From Pseudomonas anuradhapurensis (GTDB taxonomy: Bacteria; Pseudomonadota; Gammaproteobacteria; Pseudomonadales; Pseudomonadaceae), in NCBI RefSeq assembly GCF_014269225.2, contig NZ_CP077097.1:2677001-2741000 (forward strand): a stretch of 64,000 bases of DNA, in the 5' to 3' direction. Numbering within the stretch: the stretch's first letter is position 1; every line of letters begins with the position of its first letter. Both the position numbers and the translations under genes were made by a program. Shown piece after piece: positions 35,587 through 44,828 of this stretch. The notes under the pieces are model-generated. The model was given only the letters and a program-made list of their open reading frames with translations. It made no database searches and had not been told where the DNA came from.

Positions 35587-36444
35587 ATGCGAGACTTCCC
35601 TACCCCGCCGTTTCCTTCTCAGCCTCAGAGTGTCCCTGGCTCACAGCGCAAGATGGAGCCCCACCCGGATTGTGGTGAGCAGTCGTACACCGGCCACAAT
35701 CGCCTCGAAGGCAAGATTGCACTGATTACCGGAGCAGACAGCGGCATCGGACGGGCAGTAGCGATTGCCTATGCCCGTGAAGGTGCCGACGTCGCCATCG
35801 CTTATCTGAATGAACATGAAGACGCGCAAGAAACCGCACGCTGGGTCGAAGCCGCAGGCCGTCAATGCCTGCTTTTACCCGGAGACCTGGCGCAGAAACA
35901 GCACTGCTACGACATCGTCGAAAAGACAGTGAGCCAGTTCGGGCGTATCGACATCCTGGTCAACAACGCGGCGTTTCAGATGGCCCATGAGTCCCTGGAA
36001 GAGATTGACGATGATGAATGGGTGAAGACCTTCGATACCAATATCACCGCCATCTTCCGTATCTGCCAGGCGGCACTGCCTTCCATGCCCAAGGGCAGTT
36101 CGATCATCAATACGAGCTCGGTCAATTCCGACGATCCGTCCCCCAGCCTGCTGGCCTACGCCGCGACCAAAGGGGCCATTGCCAACTTCACTGCTGGCCT
36201 GGCTCAGCTGCTTGGCAAGAAAGGCATTCGGGTCAACAGCGTCGCGCCAGGCCCTATCTGGACGCCTTTGATTCCGGCAACCATGCCGGACGAGGCCGTC
36301 AGGAATTTTGGCTCCAGCTATCCGATGGGGCGACCGGGGCAGCCGGTCGAAGTCGCGCCGATCTACGTGCTGCTGGGCTCCGACGAGGCCAGTTACATCA
36401 GTGGCTCACGTTACGCAGTGACTGGCGGCAAACCGATCCTTTAG
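35587..36444 (+). CDS. SDR family oxidoreductase (YghA / general stress protein 39-like)
   Basis: A 285-residue NAD(P)-dependent short-chain dehydrogenase with an N-terminal extension of about 40 residues rich in Pro (MRDFPTPPFPSQPQ), typical of the YghA/YdaD group. Cofactor motif TGADSGIGRA near residue 49, NNAA near residue 130 and catalytic YAATKGA near residue 195 are intact. Members are stress-induced in several bacteria; the substrate is unknown. CAGGAG precedes the ATG. A bidirectional terminator follows. Confidence 0.9.
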   Translation: MRDFPTPPFPSQPQSVPGSQRKMEPHPDCGEQSYTGHNRLEGKIALITGADSGIGRAVAIAYAREGADVAIAYLNEHEDAQETARWVEAAGRQCLLLPGDLAQKQHCYDIVEKTVSQFGRIDILVNNAAFQMAHESLEEIDDDEWVKTFDTNITAIFRICQAALPSMPKGSSIINTSSVNSDDPSPSLLAYAATKGAIANFTAGLAQLLGKKGIRVNSVAPGPIWTPLIPATMPDEAVRNFGSSYPMGRPGQPVEVAPIYVLLGSDEASYISGSRYAVTGGKPIL

Positions 36445-36456
36445 CGACGATCCTTG

Positions 36457-36489
36457 GCGAAAGGCTCGCCGGGCTGGCGAGCCTTTCGC
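36457..36489. terminator. Bidirectional terminator
   Basis: A perfect 14-base inverted repeat (GCGAAAGGCTCGCC and complement) with a 5-base loop, followed on the plus strand by TTTT. It serves the SDR gene and the convergent small gene at 36505-36666. Confidence 0.8.
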
Positions 36490-36504
36490 TTTTGCATGGC
36501 AGTA

Positions 36505-36666
36505 TCAGCGTTTGTGCTGAACGTGATCACGGGCCGTTTTCTGCGCTGTCGAATCATGGGCTGTACCCGTGGATCCATCCGGACGATGGGCATCGTTGTC
36601 TCGTTCCTCTTCCCCATGCGGCTTCGTCTGCGCGCCTGCCTTCTGCCTATCACTCTCTTTCTTCAT
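36505..36666 (-). CDS. Small hydrophilic protein between the SDR and GH15 genes
   Basis: A 53-residue frame beginning MKKESDRQKAG and ending DHVQHKR. It is very rich in charged and polar residues, with no hydrophobic segment. GGAG lies 6 bases before the ATG and the shared terminator at 36457-36489 follows the stop. The composition resembles other small stress-linked Pseudomonas proteins, but I recognise no family. It is convergent with the SDR gene and divergent from the GH15 gene. Confidence 0.55.
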   Translation of the reverse strand: MKKESDRQKAGAQTKPHGEEERDNDAHRPDGSTGTAHDSTAQKTARDHVQHKR

Positions 36667-36795
36667 CTTGCGCTCCGAATTTCAGCCTTTGAACAAGGGA
36701 AGCCCAAGCGCGGACAAAGTTCATTTTCCTCTAAGGCGAACCAGACGCCGGATCGCCGTGTCGGAATCGGAACAGGTGATATCAAAGGCACACCG

Positions 36796-38610
36796 ATGGA
36801 AAGAGAACCGGTAGAGGCTCAACAGGGTGCAGCTCAGCGAGATGAGGGTGGATGGTTGCCCCTGGAGCAGTATGCTGCGCTCGGCGATGGGCGCTCTGTG
36901 GCACTGACTGGTCTGGACGGTTCCATCGACTGGTGGTGTGTGCCGCACATGGACTCACCCCCCCTGTTCGACAAGCTGCTGGCTCCCCAAACAGGAGGCT
37001 ACTTTTCCATTACCCCCAACCAGCCGTTCGTTGCTGAGCGGCGCTACCTGCCAGGCAGCAACGTCCTCGAGACACTCTTCACGACCGACGACGGTCGTGC
37101 GCGGCTGACCGAGTCCTTGAACAGTGGCCCTGCCGGGCGTTTGCCCTGGGGCGAACTTGCCAGGCGCATCGAAGGTATCGAGGGTAGGGTCGACTTCGAG
37201 ATCGCCATCGACTTCGGAACCCAAGCCGACACGGTAAGCCCCTACGTGGCGCCGAATGACAATGCCTGCGTTTTTCATGCGGGCCGAATACTCGGCATGT
37301 TCCTGCACGACCATCATGTGCACATCCAACGCAAGGACGACATGGGCGTCCGTGCTGTACTTCACCTTGCTGCGGGGCAACGCTCGGTGGTCGCAATCAT
37401 CGCGGGGCGTGATGAGCCGCTGGTGGTACCGCCATTGGCCCTGATCAATGAACGCATCGACGGCTCGCATCGGGAGTGGTGCCAATGGTCAAGGGGGCTG
37501 CTCTACGACGGCCCGTATCAGGCCCAGGTCATCCGAAATGCGCTGGTCCTCAAACTGCTGCTGTCCTCTCCGAGTGGTTCGATCATGGCGGCAGCGACCT
37601 CGTCCCTTCCCGAACGGATTGGTGGCGGCAAGAACTACGACTACCGCTTCGCCTGGATACGCGATGCCGGCTACACCATCGAAGCGTTTCTGGGCATCGG
37701 CGCTCAGCCAGAAGCCAAGGCTGCTTTTACCTGGCTATTGCGCCGGCTGGATGAACATGGGCCGCGGGTGTTCTATACCCTCGACGGTGCAATCGGTGAT
37801 TGCCTGCGCCCGGTCGCTCTGCCTGGCTACAAGAACTCGCCACCCGTTGTCGGCAACGACGCCCGCGACCAACTTCAACACGGGGTGTTCGGTGACATCT
37901 TCGAAACAGCGCGCTGCTTCATCGACAGCGGCAACATTCTCGATGCCCCGAGCGCCATGCTCCTCTCAGGCCTTGCCGACCAGTGCGCCGACGGTTGGCG
38001 CCAGCAGGACGCCGGTATCTGGGAATTGCCGGAAAAGCAGCACTACACGATGTCCAAGATCAGTTGCTGGCAAGCATTGAGCCGAGCCATCGAACTGGCA
38101 GATGGAGGCCATCTTCCCACCACCTGCCGGGAACGCTGGGATCGCGAGCGGCAGCGTATCCAGGAATGGATTGAGGTGCACTGCTGGAATGAGGAACGCC
38201 AGGCCTATGTTTTCCATCCAGACAGCGAGCGGCTGGACGCCTCGCTGGCATTGGCCGTCAGGTTCGGCTACCCCAGCAAGAAACGTCTACGCAGCACGCT
38301 GGACGCCCTCGACCATGATCTAAAAGCCGGCGCTTTCCACTATCGCTACACCGATGCACAGGGAGAGGAAGGTTGCTTCCTGGCCTGCACATTCTGGTTG
38401 ATCGAAGCCTGGGCCATTCTGGGTGACCGGGATCGCGCGGTGGCCGCCTATTCAGACGCTTTGAAAGGGCTAGCACACGGGGTAGGCATCTACTCGGAGA
38501 TGGTCGATCCGCAGACGGGGCAGTATCTGGGCAACCTTCCGCAGGGCTTGACTCACCTGGCGGCCTTAAGAGCTGCGATGGCCATCGGTGGCTACCATCC
38601 CGAAAGGTGA
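36796..38610 (+). CDS. Glycoside hydrolase family 15 protein (glucoamylase/trehalase-like)
   Basis: A 604-residue cytoplasmic (alpha/alpha)6-barrel enzyme. After an N-terminal beta-domain (ALTGLDGSIDWWCVP near residue 38) come the GH15 barrel motifs: YDYRFAWIRDAGYT near residue 282 with a catalytic Glu region, and ACTFWLIEAWA near residue 530. Substrate could be a glucan or trehalose; bacterial family members include both. The ATG at 36796 is preceded by AAAGG; the longer upstream frame crosses the small minus-strand gene and lacks protein character. Confidence 0.9.
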   Translation: MEREPVEAQQGAAQRDEGGWLPLEQYAALGDGRSVALTGLDGSIDWWCVPHMDSPPLFDKLLAPQTGGYFSITPNQPFVAERRYLPGSNVLETLFTTDDGRARLTESLNSGPAGRLPWGELARRIEGIEGRVDFEIAIDFGTQADTVSPYVAPNDNACVFHAGRILGMFLHDHHVHIQRKDDMGVRAVLHLAAGQRSVVAIIAGRDEPLVVPPLALINERIDGSHREWCQWSRGLLYDGPYQAQVIRNALVLKLLLSSPSGSIMAAATSSLPERIGGGKNYDYRFAWIRDAGYTIEAFLGIGAQPEAKAAFTWLLRRLDEHGPRVFYTLDGAIGDCLRPVALPGYKNSPPVVGNDARDQLQHGVFGDIFETARCFIDSGNILDAPSAMLLSGLADQCADGWRQQDAGIWELPEKQHYTMSKISCWQALSRAIELADGGHLPTTCRERWDRERQRIQEWIEVHCWNEERQAYVFHPDSERLDASLALAVRFGYPSKKRLRSTLDALDHDLKAGAFHYRYTDAQGEEGCFLACTFWLIEAWAILGDRDRAVAAYSDALKGLAHGVGIYSEMVDPQTGQYLGNLPQGLTHLAALRAAMAIGGYHPER

Positions 38611-38830
38611 TAACGCACGCGGCTGGCGACATGATCAACTGGATGCCGCCTCACATATCCCCAGCAGCACAGCGAGCCCGAACCAGAGGCCTGGACGCTG
38701 CGAATCAACGAGGGCGCCAGCATTCAGATCTTCAGCAAAACGCGGAAAGTCTTCCGGCAATCGCCTTGTTTTTCAGAAAACGCCCAACGGCTAGCCTGTC
38801 ACCACTTCTCACCTGCAAGGACACCTCCGA

Positions 38831-39838
38831 ATGAAAGCCATCGTCTACGACACCCCAGGCCTTCCGATTGAAGATCCGCAGTCGCTGTTCGAGAACGAAC
38901 TGCCCAAGCCGACACCGGGCGCCAGGGATCTGCTGGTCGAAGTCAAGGCCATCGCGGTCAACCCGGTCGACACCAAGGTCAGAGCCAGCCGTGGCGGCGA
39001 CTGTCCTCAAGTGTTGGGTTGGGATGCAGTCGGTATCGTTCGCGAAGTCGGCGCCGGGGTATCGTTGTTCCAGCCTGGCGACGAAGTGTTCTATGCCGGC
39101 GCCATCGACCGCCCTGGTACCTACAGCGAATTTCACCTGGTCGACGAGCGCATCGTCGGGCACAAGCCGCGTACGCTGGACAACGCCAGCGCCGCCGCCT
39201 TGCCGCTGACCTCCATCACCGCCTGGGAGCTGCTGTTCGACCGCCTGGGTGTAGAGGAAAATGGCGGTGCCGGTCAGAGCCTGCTGATCATCGGCGCCAG
39301 CGGCGGTGTCGGCTCGATCCTGCTGCAGCTCGCCCGCAAGCTCACCCAGCTGCAGGTGATCGGCAGCGCTTCGCGCCCTGAAACCCGGGCATGGGTCACT
39401 GAGCTCGGCGCGCATCACGTCATCGATCATTCGGCAGCCATTGCCCCGCAACTGCAGCAACTCGGGCTCCACGCTGTGGATTACGTGATAAGCCTGACCC
39501 ACACCGACAGTTATCTCACGCAGATCGTCGAAGTACTGCGCCCGCAGGGCAAGCTCGCACTGATCGACGACCCAGCGCAGCTGGACGTGGTGCCGTTCAA
39601 GCGCAAATCGCTGTCGGTGCACTGGGAGCTCATGTTCACCCGCTCGTTGTACCAGACCGAAGACATGATCAAGCAGCACCAACTGCTGGAGAAGATATCG
39701 TCACTGATCGATGACGGGGTAATCCGGACTACCGTCGGCGAGCACTTCGGCAGCATCAGTGCCAGCAACCTCAAACGGGCCCACGCGCTGATCGAAAGCG
39801 GCAAGGCGAAAGGCAAGATTGTCCTGGAAGGCTTCTGA
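38831..39838 (+). CDS. Zinc-independent MDR/quinone oxidoreductase (zinc-binding alcohol dehydrogenase family)
   Basis: A 335-residue medium-chain reductase of the quinone-oxidoreductase group. The N-terminal GroES-like domain has VNPVDTKVRA near residue 41; the Rossmann domain has GASGGVGSILLQLA near residue 156. The Cys ligands of zinc-dependent alcohol dehydrogenases are absent. AAGGAC lies 8 bases before the ATG. It is followed 26 bp later by the MRJP-like gene, so the two are probably co-transcribed. Confidence 0.9.
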   Translation: MKAIVYDTPGLPIEDPQSLFENELPKPTPGARDLLVEVKAIAVNPVDTKVRASRGGDCPQVLGWDAVGIVREVGAGVSLFQPGDEVFYAGAIDRPGTYSEFHLVDERIVGHKPRTLDNASAAALPLTSITAWELLFDRLGVEENGGAGQSLLIIGASGGVGSILLQLARKLTQLQVIGSASRPETRAWVTELGAHHVIDHSAAIAPQLQQLGLHAVDYVISLTHTDSYLTQIVEVLRPQGKLALIDDPAQLDVVPFKRKSLSVHWELMFTRSLYQTEDMIKQHQLLEKISSLIDDGVIRTTVGEHFGSISASNLKRAHALIESGKAKGKIVLEGF

Positions 39839-39864
39839 TCATTCATCCACACAAGGACTGGACA

Positions 39865-41016
39865 ATGAACACATGGTTCAAGATGGCTGGCCTGGCACTG
39901 GCTGTCACCTTCAATGGTGTGGCGGTCGCAGCCAGTGCTAGCGGCACCGGGGCACGCCTCGAACGCGTCTACGCCTTCAACGGGGCAATGCCGACCGGCG
40001 TGACGGTGAGCGAAACGGGGCGGATATTCGTGAACTTCCCAAGATGGGGTGATGATGTTCCGTACACGGTGGCAGAAGTCGCTCAAGGGCGCCTGGTGCC
40101 CTACCCTGACTTGCAGACCAACGTGGCTGATCTTGCGCATCCGGCTAAAAACTTCATCAGTGTGCAAAGCGTGGTGGCCGATGGCAGAGGCCGCGTCTGG
40201 ATTCTCGACACGGCCGCGCCGAAGTTCGCCCAACCCACACGGGGTGGCGCGAAGCTGGTCGCCATCGACCTGGCCACCAACAAGCCTGTGAAGACGGTGG
40301 TTTTCCCCGACTCGGTCATCCTGCCGAGTACCTATGTGAACGATGTCCGCTTCGACTTTCGGGTGGGCGATGAAGGTACGGCGTATATAACGGACTCTTC
40401 GATCAGCGGCCCGGGCGGGATCATTGTCGTCGATCTTGCCAGCGGCAATGCTGTACGACGTCTGAGCGGTGCCAAGTCCACTTCGGCGGACCCTGCATTC
40501 GTTCCGGTCGTGGAAGGCAAACCGGCGCTGGTCATACGTAACGCCAGCGGCGAGGCTGGCCTGTTGACCGTGGCTTCGGACGGTATCGCACTTTCCAGTG
40601 ACGGCCGGACCCTTTATTTCTGCCCGTTGTCGAGTCGACATCTTTACTCGGTGCCCACGCAGTTGCTGCGCGATCCATCATTAAGCGACGCCGAGCTCGA
40701 ACGAGCGGTTGTCGACCTCGGTGAGAAAGGTGCTTCGGACGGACTCGAGGCCGATGCCAATGGCGCTGTCTATGCTGGCGATTACGAACATAACGCTATT
40801 CGCAAACGCCACGCCGATGGCAGCTGGCAGACCCTGGTCGAGGATTCCCGGGTGCTTTGGCCGGACACCTTGTCCATCGGCCCGGATGGTTACCTTTACT
40901 TCACCGCCAATCAACTGCATAGGTCAGCAGGCTTCAACGACGGACAAGACAAACGCGTGAAGCCCTACAGCCTGATGCGCGTGAAGATCGACGCCGGGCC
41001 CGCACGGACGTATTGA
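39865..41016 (+). CDS. Exported major-royal-jelly-protein-like beta-propeller
   Basis: A 383-residue protein with a signal peptide (cleavage after about residue 23, AVAASA) and a mature part resembling the MRJP / 'L-dopachrome tautomerase-related' six-bladed propeller family: FVNFPRWGDD near residue 53, DGRGRVWILDT near residue 105, YVNDVRFDF near residue 157 and DGLEADANGAVYAGD near residue 292. Probably periplasmic. The family's enzyme activity in bacteria is not settled. It follows the MDR gene and converges on a LysR gene. Confidence 0.82.
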   Translation: MNTWFKMAGLALAVTFNGVAVAASASGTGARLERVYAFNGAMPTGVTVSETGRIFVNFPRWGDDVPYTVAEVAQGRLVPYPDLQTNVADLAHPAKNFISVQSVVADGRGRVWILDTAAPKFAQPTRGGAKLVAIDLATNKPVKTVVFPDSVILPSTYVNDVRFDFRVGDEGTAYITDSSISGPGGIIVVDLASGNAVRRLSGAKSTSADPAFVPVVEGKPALVIRNASGEAGLLTVASDGIALSSDGRTLYFCPLSSRHLYSVPTQLLRDPSLSDAELERAVVDLGEKGASDGLEADANGAVYAGDYEHNAIRKRHADGSWQTLVEDSRVLWPDTLSIGPDGYLYFTANQLHRSAGFNDGQDKRVKPYSLMRVKIDAGPARTY

Positions 41017-41050
41017 GAGCACGGCATGGCGTGACGGGGCCAGCACCCCG

Positions 41051-41974
41051 TCAGCCCCCTCCGCCACCCGCCAGGACCTGCTCGAAACGCTCCGTCAGGA
41101 ACGCTCTCAGCGCCTGGACAGCCGGCGTGAGCGCTGTTCGGTGAGCGCATACCAGTTGCAAGGGTGCGGGTTGACCGCAGTCACCAGGGAACAGCTCGAT
41201 CAGGCGCCCTGCGCGCAGGTCCGCCAGAACGTCCAGCCTGGATTTGTAGACGATGCCAAACCCTGCAACGCCCCAGCGCCTTACGATGTCGGCGTCGTCG
41301 CTGACGCGGTCACCGATCACCGGCATGGTCCTGAGCCCATCGTGCGTATCGAAGCTCCATCGCTCGTAGGTCTGTTCGCCCATCACATAGCGCAGGCAGT
41401 TGTGCCTGGCCAGATCTTCCAGAGTGGCTGGCGCGCCATGTCGAGCGATATAGCCGGGTGAAGCGCACACCGTTCGGCGATTGTTCGCAACGAGCATCAG
41501 CGAGACAAGGCTGGAATCTGCAAGCTGCCCGTACCTGATACTCGCATCCAGTTGCTGGCCAACAAGGTCAGCCACCTGATCGCTGACCCGCAGTTGCATT
41601 TGCAACCTCGGATGCAATTGCTGGAACTCGTCAAGCCAGGGCAGGAGCACATTTCTGCCGATATCCGAAGGCATGGACAGGCGCAGGACCCCGGCGATTT
41701 CATCGCGCCCTTCGCTCAGGGCAACCTCACCGTTACCCAGTGCCTCCAGGGCCTGGCGAGCATGGGCCAGGTATCGCTCGCCATCGTCCGATAGGCGCAA
41801 ACGCCGCGTGGAGCGCACGAACAGCCTGGCGCCCAGGCTGCCCTCCAGACGCTGGACAGCCCCGCTGGCCAGTGCCGGCGAGATATCCAGCAACCTGGCC
41901 GCTGCCGAGAAACTCCCTGCAGACGCTGTGGTGACGAAAACCTGAAGATCATCAACCCGAACTATTTTCTTCAC
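41051..41974 (-). CDS. LysR-family transcriptional regulator
   Basis: A 307-residue regulator with the N-terminal winged HTH (FVTTASAGSFSAAARLLDISPALASGAVQRLE, about residues 12-43) and a periplasmic-binding-like effector domain. The GTG at 41972-41974 gives the family-standard start (VKKIVRVDDLQVF); no nearby ATG fits. It is convergent with the MDR-MRJP pair, which is its possible target, and has about 600 bp upstream. Confidence 0.9.
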   Translation of the reverse strand: MKKIVRVDDLQVFVTTASAGSFSAAARLLDISPALASGAVQRLEGSLGARLFVRSTRRLRLSDDGERYLAHARQALEALGNGEVALSEGRDEIAGVLRLSMPSDIGRNVLLPWLDEFQQLHPRLQMQLRVSDQVADLVGQQLDASIRYGQLADSSLVSLMLVANNRRTVCASPGYIARHGAPATLEDLARHNCLRYVMGEQTYERWSFDTHDGLRTMPVIGDRVSDDADIVRRWGVAGFGIVYKSRLDVLADLRAGRLIELFPGDCGQPAPLQLVCAHRTALTPAVQALRAFLTERFEQVLAGGGGG

Positions 41975-42170
41975 AGTGGACAATTCTTGACCTGGGCGTG
42001 AGGGCCCAAGGGTAGCGACATTGCAGAATTCCGCCCAGCCTTCACTTGCAAGAACACCGAGCCGGGCGACTTTGTACAAAACCCTTGGCGGCGAATGACA
42101 GGCCGCAGCAGCCGAGCCTTGAACGTGCTGAGTAGCCTACACTCCCGCTCTTTCCAGACACTTTGCCCTA

Positions 42171-42311
42171 GGCTCTGTGTGAAAAGCCTTGATACTCGGT
42201 GATGCTGCGTTGAAAACAGCCTCGGAATGCTCATTTACAACCCGTAAACTCCGCTTCCTCGGCTGTTTTCGCCTTGCCTGACCTTCGTCTCAAGACTTTT
42301 CACACAGAACC
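42171..42311. mobile_element. MITE-like 141-bp palindromic element
   Basis: Ends are inverted repeats of about 22 bases (GGCTCTGTGTGAAAAGCCTTGA; other end GGTTCTGTGTGAAAAGTCTTGA), flanked by CTA on the left and TAG on the right so that a TA target duplication within CTAG is likely. The interior also pairs with itself (two GAAAACAGCC blocks). No transposase is encoded. The ends and TA/CTAG target resemble IS5-superfamily elements, so it is probably a non-autonomous derivative. Confidence 0.75.
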
Positions 42312-42578
42312 TAGCCAACCCCAGCCGATAAGCGAGCGCCAGCCCGGCCTGGCTGACTTGCGCCGGGCTGCCCGGATGGCGCTTGGCCCCCGGTCGTCCA
42401 CCACTAGACTGTTGCCCAGCGCCAGCACAGCAACCACCACGGGTTGAACTAAGCTTTTCAAACAACAGCGCAGATCGAAGAACCATTGCACACGGTCGTG
42501 ACGGCCCAATGCTGGTGGTAAGGGAATGGCCATTCTTCGGAATCCGATACCTTCATCACCATCAGCCGGGTACGCTCC

Positions 42579-44141
42579 GTGATAACCAACCAGCCCCTGC
42601 TACTGTGGCTCATACTGCTGTCTGGCGGCTGTACGACACCCGAAGTCGCGCTCGAACCGAGCCAGGCCCTGCCGGCGGACGATTCGGCGTTCGGCCGTTC
42701 GATCCAGGCCCAGGTTGCGCCCCATCAAGGTCAATCGGGCTTTCGCTTGTTTCCCGATAGTGCCGAGGCTTTCGCCGCCCGCGCCGAACTGATCCGCAAC
42801 GCGCAAAGCAGCATCGATTTGCAGTACTACATCGTCCACGACGGTTTCACTACACGGATACTGATGCGCGAATTGCTCGCCGCCGCCGATCGCGGCGTCC
42901 GCGTGAGAATCTTGCTCGATGACACCGCCAGTGATGACCTGGGGCGCATAATCGCAACCATGGCGGCGCATCAGCACATACAGATCCGTGTGTTCAACCC
43001 GCTGCACTTGGGCCGCAGTACCGTGGTGACACGTACACTGGGCCGGTTGTTCAACCTGTCGCAGCAGCACCGGCGTATGCACAATAAACTGTGGCTGGTG
43101 GACAACAGCGTGGCCATCGTCGGAGGACGCAATCTGGGCGACGAGTACTTCGATGCCGAGCCCAACAGGAACTTCACTGATATCGACATGCTCAGTGTCG
43201 GCCCTGTTGCACAACAGTTGGGACAGTGCTTTGACCAGTACTGGAACAGTGTCCTGAGCAAGCCCATCGAGCAGTTCACTACAATCAAACCGAAGGCCCC
43301 GGACCTGACCAAACTTCGGGCCCAGCTCGACGAATCGCTCGAGGAAACGCGCAAACAGAACCCTGCGCTGTATAGCAAACTGATGAGGTATATCACGCAG
43401 CCACGCCTGAACAACTGGCGACGGGGGTTGATTTGGGCCTGGAACAAAGCGATGTGGGATGCACCGACCAAAGTCCTGTCAAGTGGCGAACCCGCCCCGT
43501 ACTTACTATTGGCCACCCAGCTGGAACCCGAGCTTAACGGGGTCAACAAGGAGCTGATCCTGGTCTCGGCCTACATGGTGCCCGGCCAACCGGGAGTGCT
43601 GTACTTGACCCGCCGTGCCGACGCTGGGGTGTCGATCAGCTTGCTCACCAACTCACTGGAAGCCAACGACGTGCCCGCCACCCAGGGTGCTTACGCGCCT
43701 TATCGCAAAACCTTGCTGGAGCATGGTGTGCAGTTGTTCGAATTACGCCGCCAATCGGGTGACCATGACCAGGAAAGGCCGCGCCTCTGGCATAAGGGTT
43801 CCGCCAGTAGTTCCGACTCCAGCCTGCACACCAAGGCGATGGTTTTCGACCAGCATAAAGCGTTTATCGGTTCGTTCAATTTCGACTCACGCTCATTGCT
43901 GTGGAACACCGAGGTGGGGGTTCTGGTCGATGATCCAGCGCTCGCCGGGCAGGTGCGCAGATTGGCCCTCGAAGGGATGACACCGGCTCTCAGTTATCAC
44001 GTCCGGCTGGAAAATGACGATCTGGTCTGGGTCACCGAAGACAATGGCAAACAACATACGTTGTACAAGGAGCCGGGGGGATGGTGGCGACGTTTCAACT
44101 CATGGCTCAGCAGCACGATTGGGTTGGAAAAAATGTTATAA
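42579..44141 (+). CDS. Phospholipase D-family lipoprotein
   Basis: A 520-residue PLD-superfamily protein with a lipoprotein signal (LLLWLILLSGGC, lipidated Cys about residue 18) and two complete HKD motifs: HNKLWLVD followed by GGRNLGDEYF near residue 185 and HTKAMVFD followed by GSFNFDSRS near residue 435. It resembles ClsC-like or PLDc_2 proteins attached to the cell envelope, acting on phospholipids. The start is GTG at 42579. The gene stands alone, downstream of the MITE-like element. Confidence 0.88.
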   Translation: MITNQPLLLWLILLSGGCTTPEVALEPSQALPADDSAFGRSIQAQVAPHQGQSGFRLFPDSAEAFAARAELIRNAQSSIDLQYYIVHDGFTTRILMRELLAAADRGVRVRILLDDTASDDLGRIIATMAAHQHIQIRVFNPLHLGRSTVVTRTLGRLFNLSQQHRRMHNKLWLVDNSVAIVGGRNLGDEYFDAEPNRNFTDIDMLSVGPVAQQLGQCFDQYWNSVLSKPIEQFTTIKPKAPDLTKLRAQLDESLEETRKQNPALYSKLMRYITQPRLNNWRRGLIWAWNKAMWDAPTKVLSSGEPAPYLLLATQLEPELNGVNKELILVSAYMVPGQPGVLYLTRRADAGVSISLLTNSLEANDVPATQGAYAPYRKTLLEHGVQLFELRRQSGDHDQERPRLWHKGSASSSDSSLHTKAMVFDQHKAFIGSFNFDSRSLLWNTEVGVLVDDPALAGQVRRLALEGMTPALSYHVRLENDDLVWVTEDNGKQHTLYKEPGGWWRRFNSWLSSTIGLEKML

Positions 44142-44293
44142 GGGCTTGTGCCCCAAGTCGCTGTTGGCCCACCTACCGAGTGTTTGCGCCAGTATCTGCC
44201 AAGGAGGCGTCGCAAGGACGGCAAGCCTGCGAAACTCGACCAGCTCCAGCGCTACACCCTTGCGCCCTACTGGTGAAGGGCAGCCCGACGCTG

Positions 44294-44782
44294 TCACTGA
44301 GCAGCTCCAGATTCTGGTAGCAATTCTGGTTCGCGGCGAAACACCAGCACCCGGGCCACGCTGCGCTGGCAGACGGCACCGTCCTGGTTGCAGGTTTCGC
44401 TTTCCAGCACCGCCATGCCCCGCTCTGGCCTGGACTTGGAAGTGATCAGTTCCTTCACCGTCGTCCTGACCCGCAACCAATCGCCCGGACGCACGGCCCG
44501 CGGCCAGCTGATCTCGCTGCCGGCACCGATCAGCCCGCCAGCCAGCGGAACGCTTTCAACCAGCAAGCGCATGGTCACCGCCGCCGTGTGCCACCCGCTG
44601 GCCGCAAGGCCATTGAAAAAACTCGCCTGCGCTGCCTCGGCATCGGTATGGAACGGTTGTGGGTCGAACTCGGAGGCGAACTGCAAAATGCGCTCGGTGG
44701 TCATTTCATAGGACTCGCTGGCAAAGGACGCACCTACCGCAAGGTCTTCGAAATACAGCTTGTTCTGCTCGTCAGCTGCCAT
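44294..44782 (-). CDS. MaoC-family dehydratase
   Basis: A 162-residue hot-dog protein of the MaoC R-hydratase family. The catalytic signature ASEFDPQPFHTD is near residue 36, with GLAASGWHTAA near residue 60. The Asp and His needed for hydration are there. It probably acts on a 2-enoyl-CoA, substrate unknown. The ATG of MAADEQNK is chosen over a longer frame. It lies 46 bp after the AraC-type gene on the same strand. Confidence 0.88.
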   Translation of the reverse strand: MAADEQNKLYFEDLAVGASFASESYEMTTERILQFASEFDPQPFHTDAEAAQASFFNGLAASGWHTAAVTMRLLVESVPLAGGLIGAGSEISWPRAVRPGDWLRVRTTVKELITSKSRPERGMAVLESETCNQDGAVCQRSVARVLVFRREPELLPESGAAQ

Positions 44783-44828
44783 GTGCACGCTCCTGGTTCG
44801 GTGTTGAAGAGCCTTTAGGCTCTGTTCT

